Assembly (NCBI GenBank): GCA_958437935.1
Contig: CAUBPS010000002.1
Coordinates: 136,303 to 200,302 of the forward strand
Direction of reading: 5' to 3'
DNA from: an uncultured Collinsella sp.
GTDB lineage: Bacteria; Actinomycetota; Coriobacteriia; Coriobacteriales; Coriobacteriaceae
DNA length: 64,000 nt
The position numbers and the translations under genes were made by a program. The notes beneath the pieces are model-generated. The model did not search any database. It had not been told where the DNA came from and worked only from the letters and a program-made list of their open reading frames with translations. This document shows, in pieces, positions 34,400-42,682 of this stretch (its first letter is position 1; the number at the start of each line of letters is the position of its first letter).

Positions 34400-34963
34400 A
34401 AAGGTTCAGGGGGATCGTCGAGTTTATTGCACCCTCGCGTTTTACAAAAGAGAGTACAAGGCCCTTTAGCTCGAATTATTGCATTTAGAACCCAGCCGCT
34501 CATCCATCCTAGCTTGCCCAGACGACCCTCCCGCAATGTCCTTGTCCCAACCGATGGGTACCATTTATCCGGGTGCACCTGGGGCAACGGGCCGTCAGGC
34601 CCGCGCAAGGTCGCTCGCAGAACACGCAACATCAAACACGACAGAAGAGGCGAACGACAGATGCCGGACCCCGGACGACAGCACCGCGGAAAACAAGCAT
34701 TCCAACCACAACCGAACAACTCCAGCCACTAGGCAGGCGCCCGTATGGGCGCCTTTTACTTTTCGGGGACTTAGCTGAGAGCTAAGGCACGCGGCTCATG
34801 ACCGTTTCGTAAAGGCCCGACCAGCTCGACCCACCTCGACCCGTCTCCGCCCCCGTCGGGCGCGCCAACCGCAATCAGGCGGTTCAATCGTCGCGCAGAC
34901 GAAAAGGCACACGGTGTCGTGTGGCGTGCCCGCGCGGTGCCATACGGGAAGACTGGGGGAACC
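34400..34963. other. non-coding stretch with one terminator
   Basis: I see no gene. A perfect hairpin AGGCGCCCGTATGGGCGCCT at 34735-34754 followed by TTTACTTTT suggests a transcript ending here; its source is not clear, though a small RNA between 34400 and 34735 is possible. Confidence 0.5.
34735..34754 (+). terminator. palindromic terminator
   Basis: AGGCGCCC-GTAT-GGGCGCCT followed by TTTACTTTT; related to the hairpin at 33541-33564. Confidence 0.75.
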
Positions 34964-35182
34964 ATGGCACGCACAGCCGAATGCGCCGCGCCCGGGGGCA
35001 ACCAAGATCGCGGCGAATGGACGACGGTAATCGAGATGCAGGAGTACATGAGGGCGAGCCGAAACAAGGCGTACGGCCTCACCTGGTCGGGAGAGATCGA
35101 CTCGTACAGACTCGGAAGGAAGCTCCTGGTTTCGAGGGCGTCAGTGGATGCCTGCATCGGGTCGAGGAGCGGCGGGAGATGA
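34964..35182 (+). CDS. excisionase-like HTH protein
   Basis: 72 residues; GGGGGA before the ATG. TVIEMQEYMRASRNKAYGLT, WSGEIDSYRLGRKLLVSRAS and VDACIGS form a MerR/Xis-like helix-turn-helix (HTH_17) as in excisionases of integrative elements. An 18-codon frame (35179-35235) overlaps the stop by ATGA and may be the start of a lost downstream gene; in intact elements a replication or integrase gene follows. No integrase is present here. Confidence 0.75.
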   Translation: MARTAECAAPGGNQDRGEWTTVIEMQEYMRASRNKAYGLTWSGEIDSYRLGRKLLVSRASVDACIGSRSGGR

Positions 35183-35430
35183 CGGCTGCGACCGCCCCGG
35201 GAGCCGCCCGCAGCCGGGCACGCGAGGGAGCCTAAAGACGAAAAGATCTCAGGCACGCTCTCGTGGATGGCGTCACTGCGCCTCTGAATCAGGTTCGTAC
35301 AGACAAAGGCAAGCTTCGGGTTGCTTTCGCAAGCCAGCTCCGACGATCAATTCTCGTGTTCCGTAATCTTGAAGAAGCTGCGAATCTATTTCAGGGACGC
35401 CATCAGCAGCAGCCTCATCCCGCTCCCCTC

Positions 35431-35517
35431 TTGCATTCGCCGCCGGCACATGCTATAAGGTTATTGGTGGCTCATTAAGCTACCTCCAAGTGCCGGGGGA
35501 GTCCCCCGGCTATTTTT
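35431..35517 (+). ncRNA. small RNA upstream of DUF3800 gene
   Basis: Promoter TTGCAT (35431-35436), 17-base spacer, TATAAG (35454-35459). The transcript would contain hairpin GGTGGCT-CATTA-AGCTACC (35466-35484) and a strong terminator GCCGGGGG-AGT-CCCCCGGC (35492-35510) with seven T. The DUF3800 start follows at 35543. Structured RNAs next to DUF3800 genes (DUF3800 RNA motifs) have been described; this looks like one. Confidence 0.6.
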
Positions 35518-35542
35518 TTATCCATTCCATTAGGAGTCCCCA

Positions 35543-36217
35543 TTGGCCAAGGAGCTCAGCATCTTCGTCGACGAGAGCGGCGACCGCGGCGGCAAAGCTC
35601 GCTACTATCTGCTCACACTCGTCTTTCACGACCAGGCAGACAGCATCGCCGAGGCGGTCACGGGCTATGAGGCCAAGCTTGCCAGGGCTGATCTCCCTAA
35701 CATTCCGTTTCACTCCGAGCCTCTCATAAACGGGCACAAGGACTATGAGTTTCTTAACATCGAGCAGCGCAAGGTGATGCTCGCCTACTTCTCCTCGTTC
35801 GTCCGCAAACTTCCCATTTCCTATATCACGTTTGTCTACCGCCGCAGCCAGTTCGAAGACCCGGCAAGGCTAATGGAGCGTATGGGGCGCGATATCTCCT
35901 CTGCCATGATTGAACACCTGGGCTTCTTTCAATCTTTCGACGATGTGAAGGTTTACTACGACAACGGTCAGGATATCGTCAAGCAGGCACTCGACCGCTC
36001 GGTGGGCAAGGTCCTCTCAAAAGGGGTCGTCCGACGCCGCAAGACCTCGATGACCGACTACCGCCTCGAGCAGGTGGCGGATTACCTCTGCACTATTGAA
36101 CTTGCCTTGGTCAAATACGAAGCCAAGGAGAACGGTGAGACGTACAACAAGTTCTTCGGAGGTATAGGTTCTTTCAAGAGGAACTGGCTCAAGCAAGCCC
36201 GCAGCAAGCGGATATAG
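35543..36217 (+). CDS. DUF3800 protein
   Basis: 224 residues from a TTG at 35543 with TAGGAG upstream. ELSIFVDESGDRGGKARYYL is the RNase H-like first strand (acidic D and E) of DUF3800; later blocks include VYYDNGQDIVKQALDRSV and MTDYRLEQVADYLCTIEL, also with conserved acidic residues. DUF3800 proteins are predicted nucleases found in defence islands. A terminator sits between its promoter region and the gene, so expression may depend on RNA read-through. A nearly identical 5'-truncated copy lies at 46659-47297. Confidence 0.88.
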   Translation: MAKELSIFVDESGDRGGKARYYLLTLVFHDQADSIAEAVTGYEAKLARADLPNIPFHSEPLINGHKDYEFLNIEQRKVMLAYFSSFVRKLPISYITFVYRRSQFEDPARLMERMGRDISSAMIEHLGFFQSFDDVKVYYDNGQDIVKQALDRSVGKVLSKGVVRRRKTSMTDYRLEQVADYLCTIELALVKYEAKENGETYNKFFGGIGSFKRNWLKQARSKRI

Positions 36218-36278
36218 CCGGTCTCGCGGTTTCGCAAGGAACGGGCAGCTCTCCTCTGGCGGGGAACTCCGGGCGACG

Positions 36279-36329
36279 TGCTTCGAGCAGCGGAAGCTGA
36301 AGCGCAAGCAGAAGCAGCGCGGGCAATAA
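36279..36329 (+). pseudogene. yjdF 3' remnant 1
   Basis: Seventeen codons reading CFEQRKLKRKQKQRGQ-stop, matching the YjdF end ARFEQRKLKRKQKHRGH. No start. It shows that a yjdF gene once preceded this scar. Confidence 0.7.
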
Positions 36330-36420
36330 TCGGTGCCGACATCGGCCCAGACGTGATCAGTGCTACGCTCCCTGTTCACGGGGCGCGAAACCGCAAAGGT
36401 TGCACAGAGGTTGCAAAATA

Positions 36421-36489
36421 AGAAGCCCCCGACCTGTTGTCGCAGTTCGGAGGCTTGAAATCAACGAATATCGCTTATTCCCATTCGGT
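36421..36489. repeat. guaA-type integration scar (J4)
   Basis: Hairpin AAGCCCCCGACCTG...TCGGAGGCTT (36423-36456), then AACGAATATCGCTT and core ATTCCCATTCGGT (36477-36489); on the minus strand it reads ITEWE-stop. The block from about 36361 is nearly identical to 47461-47589 at the guaA end. Confidence 0.7.
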
Positions 36490-36821
36490 AATCAAACCGT
36501 GCACTTCCATAACCTCTCGTCTACGTGGTGTACCGTCGTCTCCCCCTTTATCAGAGTTGGACTATTTTCGGGTACCCGAGCTAAACTCAAATTGAACTCA
36601 ACGACGGCTTATCGGTCGGGGGCTTCCTAGCGAGAATATACAGAAGCGCACATTTCGCAGGAAGCCTCCCATTCGTTATTTTATCGGGATGCTGTCAAGG
36701 CAGCGTCAATGCGTTTGACCTACACCTTCTCGCTTGTCGAGGCTTCGTCTGCAGAACCATCGGAATCGATACGGAATCGATCGGCATACCATTCATCCGA
36801 AGCAATCACCTTATGGAGCAT
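36490..36821. other. non-coding stretch after scar J4
   Basis: No gene supported. On the minus strand a short frame of about 28 codons ends ...EVMEVHGLITEWE at the scar and could be the end of a lost gene. Confidence 0.4.
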
Positions 36822-37064
36822 CTAGAGATGCAGGTCGACATAGTGGCAGAACGCCTTGCCGCATTCCACGAGAGGCACATTGTTTCTCTCGTTGGGCTCG
36901 GCTCCAAAATTAAACTCGACCTCATAGCCCTCCCCAGGCACACCAATGCTCGACAGAATATCAGTGGAGAAGTGAACGAATCCAGACGTCACCTTGTATA
37001 CATCTTTTACCTTTGGATCGAACTTCTCGAGTAAGTCTTGTACGCCGACATGTGGATTGGCTAG
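36822..37064 (-). pseudogene. C-terminal remnant of an unknown protein
   Basis: Eighty codons are open without any start: VQDLLEKFDPKVKDVYKVTS, then GFVHFSTDILSSI, EFNFGAEPNERNNVPLVECG and FCHYVDLHL-stop. The composition is that of a real protein end, and an in-frame stop directly precedes it at 37065. The family is not recognised with certainty (DUF5677-like is possible). A remnant left by rearrangement. Confidence 0.5.
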
Positions 37065-37116
37065 CTATACTGATGTGGACAGTTCCTGGAGGGGTGCAAG
37101 AGACGGAAGGGCCGTA

Positions 37117-37566
37117 ATGGGTGAGAAGGGCGAGCGGCCGGAGCGGGTGTTCCCCGGCAGGACAGACCCGTGGTTCATAGCGGCCATGGTGATTGTGGCG
37201 GGCGGTTTATCTACGGCGTGTATCGCGTGTTTCCTGAGCTCGAGTCCCGCGCTCCTATGGGGCTGGCTCGCGCTACTACCCGTCCCGGCCCTCGTGGCCC
37301 TGGCCGCCCTGCCCGTCCGCAGCAACCGCCTCGAGCTCTACGTCGACCGCCTCGTCGTCGTGTACGCTGGAACGCGTTCGGTGATACCCTACGCCCACGT
37401 GCGGGGCGTCCGGCGCACCAGGACGCTCTGGGCGGGGACGGCCAACTCGCTCGACCGCGTCTACATCGAGGCTCCCTACGACGGCGACGCCATCGTCTCG
37501 GTGACCGACAACGACGCCCTCGTGGCGGAGCTGAGGCGCAGGTGCGGCCTTGGGCCCGGCGCCTGA
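37117..37566 (+). CDS. membrane protein with PH-like domain
   Basis: 149 residues from the ATG at 37117 with GGAAGG upstream. Two hydrophobic segments (about 20-42 and 46-66) precede a small beta domain (RLELYVDRLVVVYAGTRSVI, PYAHVRGVRRTRTLWAGTAN, DRVYIEAP) of the bacterial PH type. Function unknown. A short frame MGVPHWPY-stop follows at 37590 and is probably not a gene. Confidence 0.7.
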   Translation: MGEKGERPERVFPGRTDPWFIAAMVIVAGGLSTACIACFLSSSPALLWGWLALLPVPALVALAALPVRSNRLELYVDRLVVVYAGTRSVIPYAHVRGVRRTRTLWAGTANSLDRVYIEAPYDGDAIVSVTDNDALVAELRRRCGLGPGA

Positions 37567-37696
37567 CGCCCCGAAGGGAGGAGAAGAGGATGGGCGTCCC
37601 GCACTGGCCCTACTGAAGGAAGAACTCCCTCGGGGAAGAACTCCCTCGGCGGCACGCAGGTCTGGTACGCGGACTGGGGCGACTGCCCCTTCGACA

Positions 37697-37747
37697 CTGG
37701 GCTACATGAGCCCAGTTGAGTTCAGGAACGCAGGGCTGTCCCTGTAA
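37697..37747 (+). mobile_element. IS3-family transposase 3' remnant
   Basis: The last 17 codons of an IS3-type OrfB: LGYMSPVEFRNAGLSL-stop, followed by an AT-rich IS-end-like sequence. The element abuts the truncated ABC ATPase gene at about 37757-37780 and presumably disrupted it. Confidence 0.65.
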
Positions 37748-37754
37748 AAATTGT

Positions 37755-38072
37755 TTAAGCAACCGTTGCAAATCCATTCTCCCGCGCGGAGAGCCCCGGG
37801 TAGGCCGAGCTCACGTCGGGCATGTAGCCCATGCGCCTCCGGGCGGCGGCAAGCCCGCGCCCGCCGCGCTCGCCGAACAGCTCGACCGAGCCCGAGCTGG
37901 GGCTGGCGGTGCCAGTGACGATACGGATGAGTGTGGACTTCCCGGCGCCGTTCTCGCCGATGAGCCCGTAGACGCGCCCCGCCCCGAGGGCGAGGTCGAT
38001 GGGGCCGAGGACGGTCCTCCCGCGGTACGCCTTCGTGACCCCGTGAAGGCGGAGGAGCGTGGCTGTCGTCAT
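37755..38072 (-). pseudogene. truncated ABC transporter ATPase
   Basis: 105 residues from an ATG at 38072. Walker A GLIGENGAGKSTLIRIV and an intact N-terminal subdomain are followed by YPGLSAREN, after which the frame changes to unrelated residues and stops; the signature motif, Walker B and switch are missing. The cut coincides with the IS3 remnant. The gene would have encoded an antibiotic-exporter type ATPase, probably regulated together with the PadR/HAAS genes. Confidence 0.8.
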
Positions 38073-38233
38073 CGCGTTCCTTCCTCCTCGTGCGTTTTTG
38101 GGCATGCGTCACGGGTCCCCGCGCGGCGCTGGGAGCGAATCGGCACAGGCCTGAGGCCAGTTACGTTGGGGTTGAGGTTCGGGTTTCGCCGGCTTACGCA
38201 GCTTGGCGGACGGAGCGCCCGGGCTCGCCGCCC

Positions 38234-38488
38234 CTAGGGCGCGGTGGGGTCCGCGACGTCGGAGGTGTCGATCTCGCCCAGATTGGCGAGCTGGCTGATG
38301 AACGGGATACTCTCGTGTTCGTCCACCTCGACGCCGCCGAGCACGATGGTGCTGTCGCGCGTATCGATTTGGGTTGTGAACACGGCCGGGTCGAAGCCCG
38401 AGGCGATAAAGCCAATGCCCGCGAGGACAACACCCGCGGCAACGAGCCCGCCCGCCACAGCGAGGTAGATCTTCTTCGCGCTGGTCAT
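38234..38488 (-). CDS. short membrane protein, DUF4097-like N-terminus
   Basis: 84 residues from the ATG at 38488, 8 bases after AAAGGAG. One TM helix (KIYLAVAGGLVAAGVVLAGIGFI) precedes an acidic stretch (TRDSTIVLGGVEVDEHESIP). In PadR-HAAS operons the third gene is usually a DUF4097 protein of over 200 residues; this one stops early, so it is probably a truncated form. Same strand as and 16 bases downstream of the HAAS gene. Confidence 0.6.
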   Translation of the reverse strand: MTSAKKIYLAVAGGLVAAGVVLAGIGFIASGFDPAVFTTQIDTRDSTIVLGGVEVDEHESIPFISQLANLGEIDTSDVADPTAP

Positions 38489-38503
38489 GGTACTCACTCC
38501 TTT

Positions 38504-39127
38504 CTACGCTGCGAGATGCGCGGCAGTGCCGCCCTTCTCGCCCTTACCCTTCCAGAAAGGCGAGGCGGCCTTCCTCGCCCAGAGCGCCGAGAGGCGCGCG
38601 ATCCGCTTGGATGCCTCCCAGGCGCCCGCGCCCACGAGGAGAGCCACGCCGACGAAAGCGAGCCCGCAGCCCAGCATCACGATCACGTAGGGCACGTGGC
38701 CGACGGCCACACCCGCCGCCACGAGCGCGAGCGACACCGCGCCCACGGCCCCGAGTGCCGCCGCGACGATCCACACGCAGAGCGCCAGCACCCAGATGCA
38801 GATATAGACCGTGACGGCCACGGCGGCGAAGGCGGCGAGCAGCGGCACCCACACCGGGGAGCCCACGATGGTCAGCACCCACAGCAGCGCGGTGCTGCGC
38901 TGGCGCGTCCTCGCGATCGCGCGCGGCACGGCGGGCAGGTCGTCGAGCGTGGCCTCGGCAACCTCGCCGGGGGCGCCCATGGCGGCCACGGCCTCCTCCT
39001 CGCTCATGCCGTCCTCTATGCGGTCGGCGATGGCCTCCGCATAGAACGCCTTGGTCTCCTCCACCTGCTCGGCCGGCAGGCAGGCGAGTAGCTCGCCCAA
39101 CCGGCCCAGAAACTCATCGCGCGTCAT
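38504..39127 (-). CDS. HAAS-domain membrane protein (DUF1700)
   Basis: 207 residues from the ATG at 39127. The N-terminal HAAS helical domain reads MTRDEFLGRLGELLACLPAE and EDGMSEEEAVAAMGAPGEVA. Several Ala/Val-rich TM helices follow (about 82-165). HAAS proteins act with PadR regulators as membrane-stress or lantibiotic-response sensors. Overlaps the PadR gene by 14 bases. Confidence 0.85.
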   Translation of the reverse strand: MTRDEFLGRLGELLACLPAEQVEETKAFYAEAIADRIEDGMSEEEAVAAMGAPGEVAEATLDDLPAVPRAIARTRQRSTALLWVLTIVGSPVWVPLLAAFAAVAVTVYICIWVLALCVWIVAAALGAVGAVSLALVAAGVAVGHVPYVIVMLGCGLAFVGVALLVGAGAWEASKRIARLSALWARKAASPFWKGKGEKGGTAAHLAA

Positions 39128-39434
39128 GGTGCGCCCCCTCAACGTATGCGTAAATCTCCCGTACGGACGGCCACTCGGCCAGGAACTCCTCGATGCGCGC
39201 ACGCCCATCGTCCGTGATGCGGTAGTACCGGCGCAGCCGCCCGTTGTGCTCGGCGGAGCGTGCCGTGATGCACCCGGCCTTCTCCAGGCGCTTGAGCAGC
39301 GGGTAGAGCGTCGACTCCGTGAGCCCCATGCTCGCCGGCACGTCCTTCACAATCTGGTAGCCGTAGGACTCCTCGCCGGAAATGGCCGCGAGCACGCAGG
39401 CCTCCAGGAAGCCGCGCTTCATCTGGGCCTCCAT
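39114..39434 (-). CDS. PadR-family regulator
   Basis: 106 residues from the ATG at 39434 with GAGGAGG upstream. QMKRGFLEACVLAAISGEES, YGYQIVKDVPASMGLTESTL and YPLLKRLEKAGC are the PadR winged helix. First gene of the PadR-HAAS-DUF4097 operon; the ABC ATPase remnant lies beyond. A TATA-rich inverted repeat upstream (39457-39479) is the likely operator. Confidence 0.9.
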   Translation of the reverse strand: MEAQMKRGFLEACVLAAISGEESYGYQIVKDVPASMGLTESTLYPLLKRLEKAGCITARSAEHNGRLRRYYRITDDGRARIEEFLAEWPSVREIYAYVEGAHHDAR

Positions 39435-39456
39435 CCGCACACCTCCTCTCGTCATA

Positions 39457-39479
39457 TACTGTGCTATACAAACTATACG
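39457..39479. promoter_or_regulatory. possible PadR operator
   Basis: TATACTGTGCTATACAAACT followed by ATA: a dyad of TATAC/GTATA half-sites 23 bases upstream of the PadR start. It may also contain the promoter of the operon. Confidence 0.5.
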
Positions 39480-39580
39480 ATGCAGGGTATTAGGCGTCAA
39501 CTACCATCGTGAAGATTCTCCGGTCCCCGCGCGCGGTCGTGGGTGACCGCCCGTCCCAAGCGGAAGCCACAGGCGGCAAC

Positions 39581-39999
39581 GCGACCTGAAAGACACCGCA
39601 TGGTTTGGCAAGGTCGATGCCTCCGGCGGGGCGGTGTTCTTTTCCTCCGAGGTGTTCTATTACTTTCTGACCCAGCAGGTCCGGGAACTGGTGCGGGGGA
39701 TGGCGGACGCTTTCCCCGGCAGTGTGCTGGTCTTTGATGCTGCCAATCGGACGGCGGTAAAGATGATCGCAAAAACATGGCTTAAGACTGCAAAAATCAA
39801 GGATGTGGGGGCATATTTTGCGGTTTCGGATGCCGCCAAGGAAATCGGCACGTGGGACAGCCGTCTGCAGGTCACAAGTCGCGGCTATATGCTGGGCTAC
39901 AACGATTTGAGAGACCCTTCTGTCAGCGGCTTTTTCCGGTTTCTCGCAAGGGTCGGTGACAACGGGATGAAAATGCAAATCGTGAAAATAAGATTTTGA
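39581..39999 (+). pseudogene. 3' copy of the LCM/TcmP-type methyltransferase gene
   Basis: From 39581 the sequence matches 31296-31714 almost base for base, in the same frame (FYYFLTQQVRELVRGMADAF onward), but the first half of the gene including the SAM motif is missing. The match continues past the stop to the scar J5. The changes (for example AWFSKID to AWFGKVD) are few, so the copy is fairly recent. Confidence 0.85.
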
Positions 40000-40008
40000 G
40001 AGACAAAA

Positions 40009-40125
40009 ATGAAGCGCATTCACTTTGACGTTGAAGAAGACGGCTTTTACGGCGCATATTGGGCGTGCAAGGACACACATACAGCAGCGGGCACGGATTC
40101 GATTGAAACCGTGCCCGCTATCTGA
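40009..40125 (+). CDS. possible 38-residue ORF spanning the scar hairpin
   Basis: ATG-initiated frame reading MKRIHFDVEEDGFYGAYWAC and AAGTDSIETVPAI. In the homologous position at 31724 the ATG is ACG while the frame is otherwise kept. No clear ribosome site. It may be a coincidence produced by the hairpin, or the start of a lost HicB-like gene. Confidence 0.25.
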   Translation: MKRIHFDVEEDGFYGAYWACKDTHTAAGTDSIETVPAI

Positions 40126-40155
40126 TACTAAATTATTTTATCAAACGTCTGTTCT
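40083..40155. repeat. scar J5, core lost
   Basis: The same hairpin as at 31798 (GCGGGCACGG/CCGTGCCCGC) and the palindrome AAACGTCTGTTCT (40143-40155). At 40156 the expected core ACTCCCATTCGAT is replaced by the interior of a DNA methylase gene, so this marks a rearrangement breakpoint. Confidence 0.65.
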
Positions 40156-40530
40156 ATTATCGCCTATTACAACAGCATTGCGTTCGCATTCACGGAGCTT
40201 TACGGCAGAAGCTGTGGGGGCGGTGTGCTTGAGATTCTGCCCAAGAAAGTTGGCAATATCCCTGTTCTCAATACCGGTCTATTGAACATTAATCCCGAGC
40301 TAAAAAGAAACGTTATCAGCATAATTGACGGAGTAGTAAGAAATGGGCGCAATATCGACGAAGCGTTGGATTACATTGATGCAGAGATACTCGTTGGTGT
40401 ACTTAGATTCGATAAAGATACCTGTCGCGCATGTAGACGCATATGGAAAGACATTGAAAGCAAGGCGCCTTGGCAGAGGCAAAAGATAGGCAGTGACTAT
40501 AATGACCAGCACAAAATTTACTTGGATTAG
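40156..40530 (+). pseudogene. C-terminal remnant of a DNA adenine methylase
   Basis: The frame is open from the breakpoint: AYYNSIAFAFTELYGRSCGG, GVLEILPKKVGNIPV. This block is typical of the end of N6-adenine DNA methylases of type I/IIG (YNS, ELxGRSYGGGVLxxxP). The catalytic part with NPPY is gone. Its end overlaps the McrB start, as in an operon. Confidence 0.75.
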
Positions 40531-42682
40531 CTTTTATGAAGAGTTATCTGACAAGCTGCTGACCTATCGAGACAGGCGCGACGATTTGATAAACAAGCTA
40601 GCAACTGTCTATGAATCGATCGGGATGAGTCTCCCTAAGCTTGAGGCAGATGAGCTCCAAGACATCGATCCGTTCACCGTCTTCGGCCTCTTCAACAAGG
40701 GCATCACAGACGCAAACCGGCAAAAGATCATCGCCGGCATCGCCGAGGTGTTCGACATTGGGGCAGATCAGCCCACGGACTTCGAGGGCATCCCCGTGCT
40801 CAACAACCTCAACGCGACCTTCTATGCCTTCGCCAACGACGACCGGCGCGGCGAGAATGACATCGACAACCTTTGGCATGTTTTCGAGGCCGAACTTGCA
40901 CTGGCCGCCGACGACAACGAGGAAACCCGGAAGGTCTTCGTCGAGGCATTCGATACCGCCGTCATCCAGTTCACACTTGGCTGGAAGCTCACCATGGGCC
41001 TCTACTGGGCGAGGCCCTACAACTTCATCAGCCTGGACTCGCGCAACCGTTGGTTCATGGCCGACGTGGCAAAGGCTGGCTCCACCATTGCCGGCATAGC
41101 GCCAAAGGAGAAGGACTCGCCAGTTCATGACGGAGATCGCTACCTCGACATTTGCGACACCATCAAGTCGGAGCTCGGAAGCGAAGAGTGCTCGTATGCA
41201 GACTTCCCCTCGCTGACGGCTGCCGCCTTCGTGGAGTCCGAACGCGTCAACCAGGAGCGGAAGGCTGCCGAGAAGGCTGCAGCCGAGAAGGCGGAAGAAA
41301 ATTCCCTTGGAGACGAGGGGGTCAAGACCACACATTACTGGACCTACTCCCCGGGAGACGGTGCCGCGAGGTGGGATGACTTCTACGCACGTGGCGTAAT
41401 GGGCGTCGGCTGGAGCAAGCTCGGCGACGTCGAGAAATACGCCAGCAAGGAAGACATCCGCAAGAACCTGCGCACCCTGTACAGTAGCAAGTACTCGCAG
41501 AAGAACTCCGCGCTCGCGCTCTGGCAGTTCTCGCGCGAAATCAAGCCGGGCGACGTTGTCTTTGCTAAGCGGGGCCGCAGCGTAATTATTGGTCGCGGCA
41601 TCGTTGAGGGGGATTACCAATTCGACGAAAATGGCGACTCCTATCCGAACATCCGCAGGGTACGCTGGACGAACAGAGGAGAGTGGCACACGGAAGACTT
41701 CCTCGCCGTGAAGACCCTGACGGACATCACCGCCTATCCCGACCTCGTTGAGAAGCTCAACTCGTTCTTCGAGAACGAGGGCGGCGAAGTCGAAGAAGAC
41801 ACGGAGGAGGTTGAATACCCAGCGTACACGTCCGAGGACTTCCTCTCGGAGGTCTACATGGACGGCGAGTACTACAGGACCCTCGTCAACGTCCTGCGCG
41901 CGAAGAAGAACATCATCCTGCAGGGTGCCCCAGGCGTAGGCAAGACCTTCGCCGCAAAGCGCCTGGCCTACTCCATGATGGGCGTGAAGGACGCCGAGCG
42001 TGTGATGATGGTGCAGTTCCACCAGAGCTACAGCTACGAGGACTTCATAGAGGGGTTCCGCCCGAACGCGCAGGGCTTCGACCTCGAGAAGGGCGCGTTC
42101 TACAACTTCTGCAAGAATGCGAAGGACGATTCTGACAACGACTACTTCTTCATCATCGACGAAATCAACCGTGGCAACCTCTCGAAGATCTTCGGCGAGC
42201 TGTTCATGCTCATCGAGAACGACAAGCGCGGGCCCAGGAACACGCTGCAGCTCCTCTACTCGCACGAGCTGTTCTACGTCCCGAGCAACGTATACCTCAT
42301 TGGAATGATGAACACAGCGGACCGCTCGCTCGCCATGCTCGACTACGCCCTGCGCCGCCGCTTCGCGTTCTTCGACCTCCGTCCCGCCTTCGACACGGAG
42401 AGCTTCATCGCCTATCAGGAGGGACTTGCCAGCGAGAAGTTCGATAGGCTCATCGCCTGCGTCGTGAAGCTGAACGAGGCGATCGCGTCCGACGAGTCGC
42501 TGGGAGACGGCTTCTGCATCGGCCATAGCTACTTCTGCCGCATGTCCCCGGACGACGTAACGGACGATAAACTCTCGGCAATCGTCAACTACGAGCTCGT
42601 GCCGATGTTGCGCGAGTACTGGTTCGACGAGCCTACCAAGGTCGACGAGTGGGCCGGCAAGTTGCGCAGGTCAATCCGGTGA
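40502..42682 (+). CDS. mcrB: McrB-type GTPase, 5-methylcytosine restriction
   Basis: 726 residues from the ATG at 40502 (a GTG at 40493 is an alternative). An N-terminal specificity region of about 280 residues is followed by an EVE/PUA-like domain (HYWTYSPGDGAARWDDFYAR to DLVEKLNSFF). The AAA+ motor has Walker A GAPGVGKT (475-482), Walker B FFIIDEINRG (Asp553), NTADRS and the arginine-rich YALRRRFAF. McrB translocates DNA using GTP and directs cleavage of modified DNA by McrC. The gene overlaps McrC by 4 bases. Confidence 0.92.
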   Translation: MTSTKFTWISFYEELSDKLLTYRDRRDDLINKLATVYESIGMSLPKLEADELQDIDPFTVFGLFNKGITDANRQKIIAGIAEVFDIGADQPTDFEGIPVLNNLNATFYAFANDDRRGENDIDNLWHVFEAELALAADDNEETRKVFVEAFDTAVIQFTLGWKLTMGLYWARPYNFISLDSRNRWFMADVAKAGSTIAGIAPKEKDSPVHDGDRYLDICDTIKSELGSEECSYADFPSLTAAAFVESERVNQERKAAEKAAAEKAEENSLGDEGVKTTHYWTYSPGDGAARWDDFYARGVMGVGWSKLGDVEKYASKEDIRKNLRTLYSSKYSQKNSALALWQFSREIKPGDVVFAKRGRSVIIGRGIVEGDYQFDENGDSYPNIRRVRWTNRGEWHTEDFLAVKTLTDITAYPDLVEKLNSFFENEGGEVEEDTEEVEYPAYTSEDFLSEVYMDGEYYRTLVNVLRAKKNIILQGAPGVGKTFAAKRLAYSMMGVKDAERVMMVQFHQSYSYEDFIEGFRPNAQGFDLEKGAFYNFCKNAKDDSDNDYFFIIDEINRGNLSKIFGELFMLIENDKRGPRNTLQLLYSHELFYVPSNVYLIGMMNTADRSLAMLDYALRRRFAFFDLRPAFDTESFIAYQEGLASEKFDRLIACVVKLNEAIASDESLGDGFCIGHSYFCRMSPDDVTDDKLSAIVNYELVPMLREYWFDEPTKVDEWAGKLRRSIR

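Noticed and set aside
37570..37615. Small gene MGVPHWPY
   Set aside because: Eight codons only; a good ribosome site is present but nothing supports a product.
31798..40155. Integron attC sites
   Set aside because: The hairpins lack the RYYYAAC/GTTRRRY boxes, and the neighbouring core is the guaA end; no integron integrase is present.
40598..42526. 642-codon minus-strand frame across mcrB
   Set aside because: Antisense shadow of McrB, which has complete AAA+ motifs and operon overlaps.
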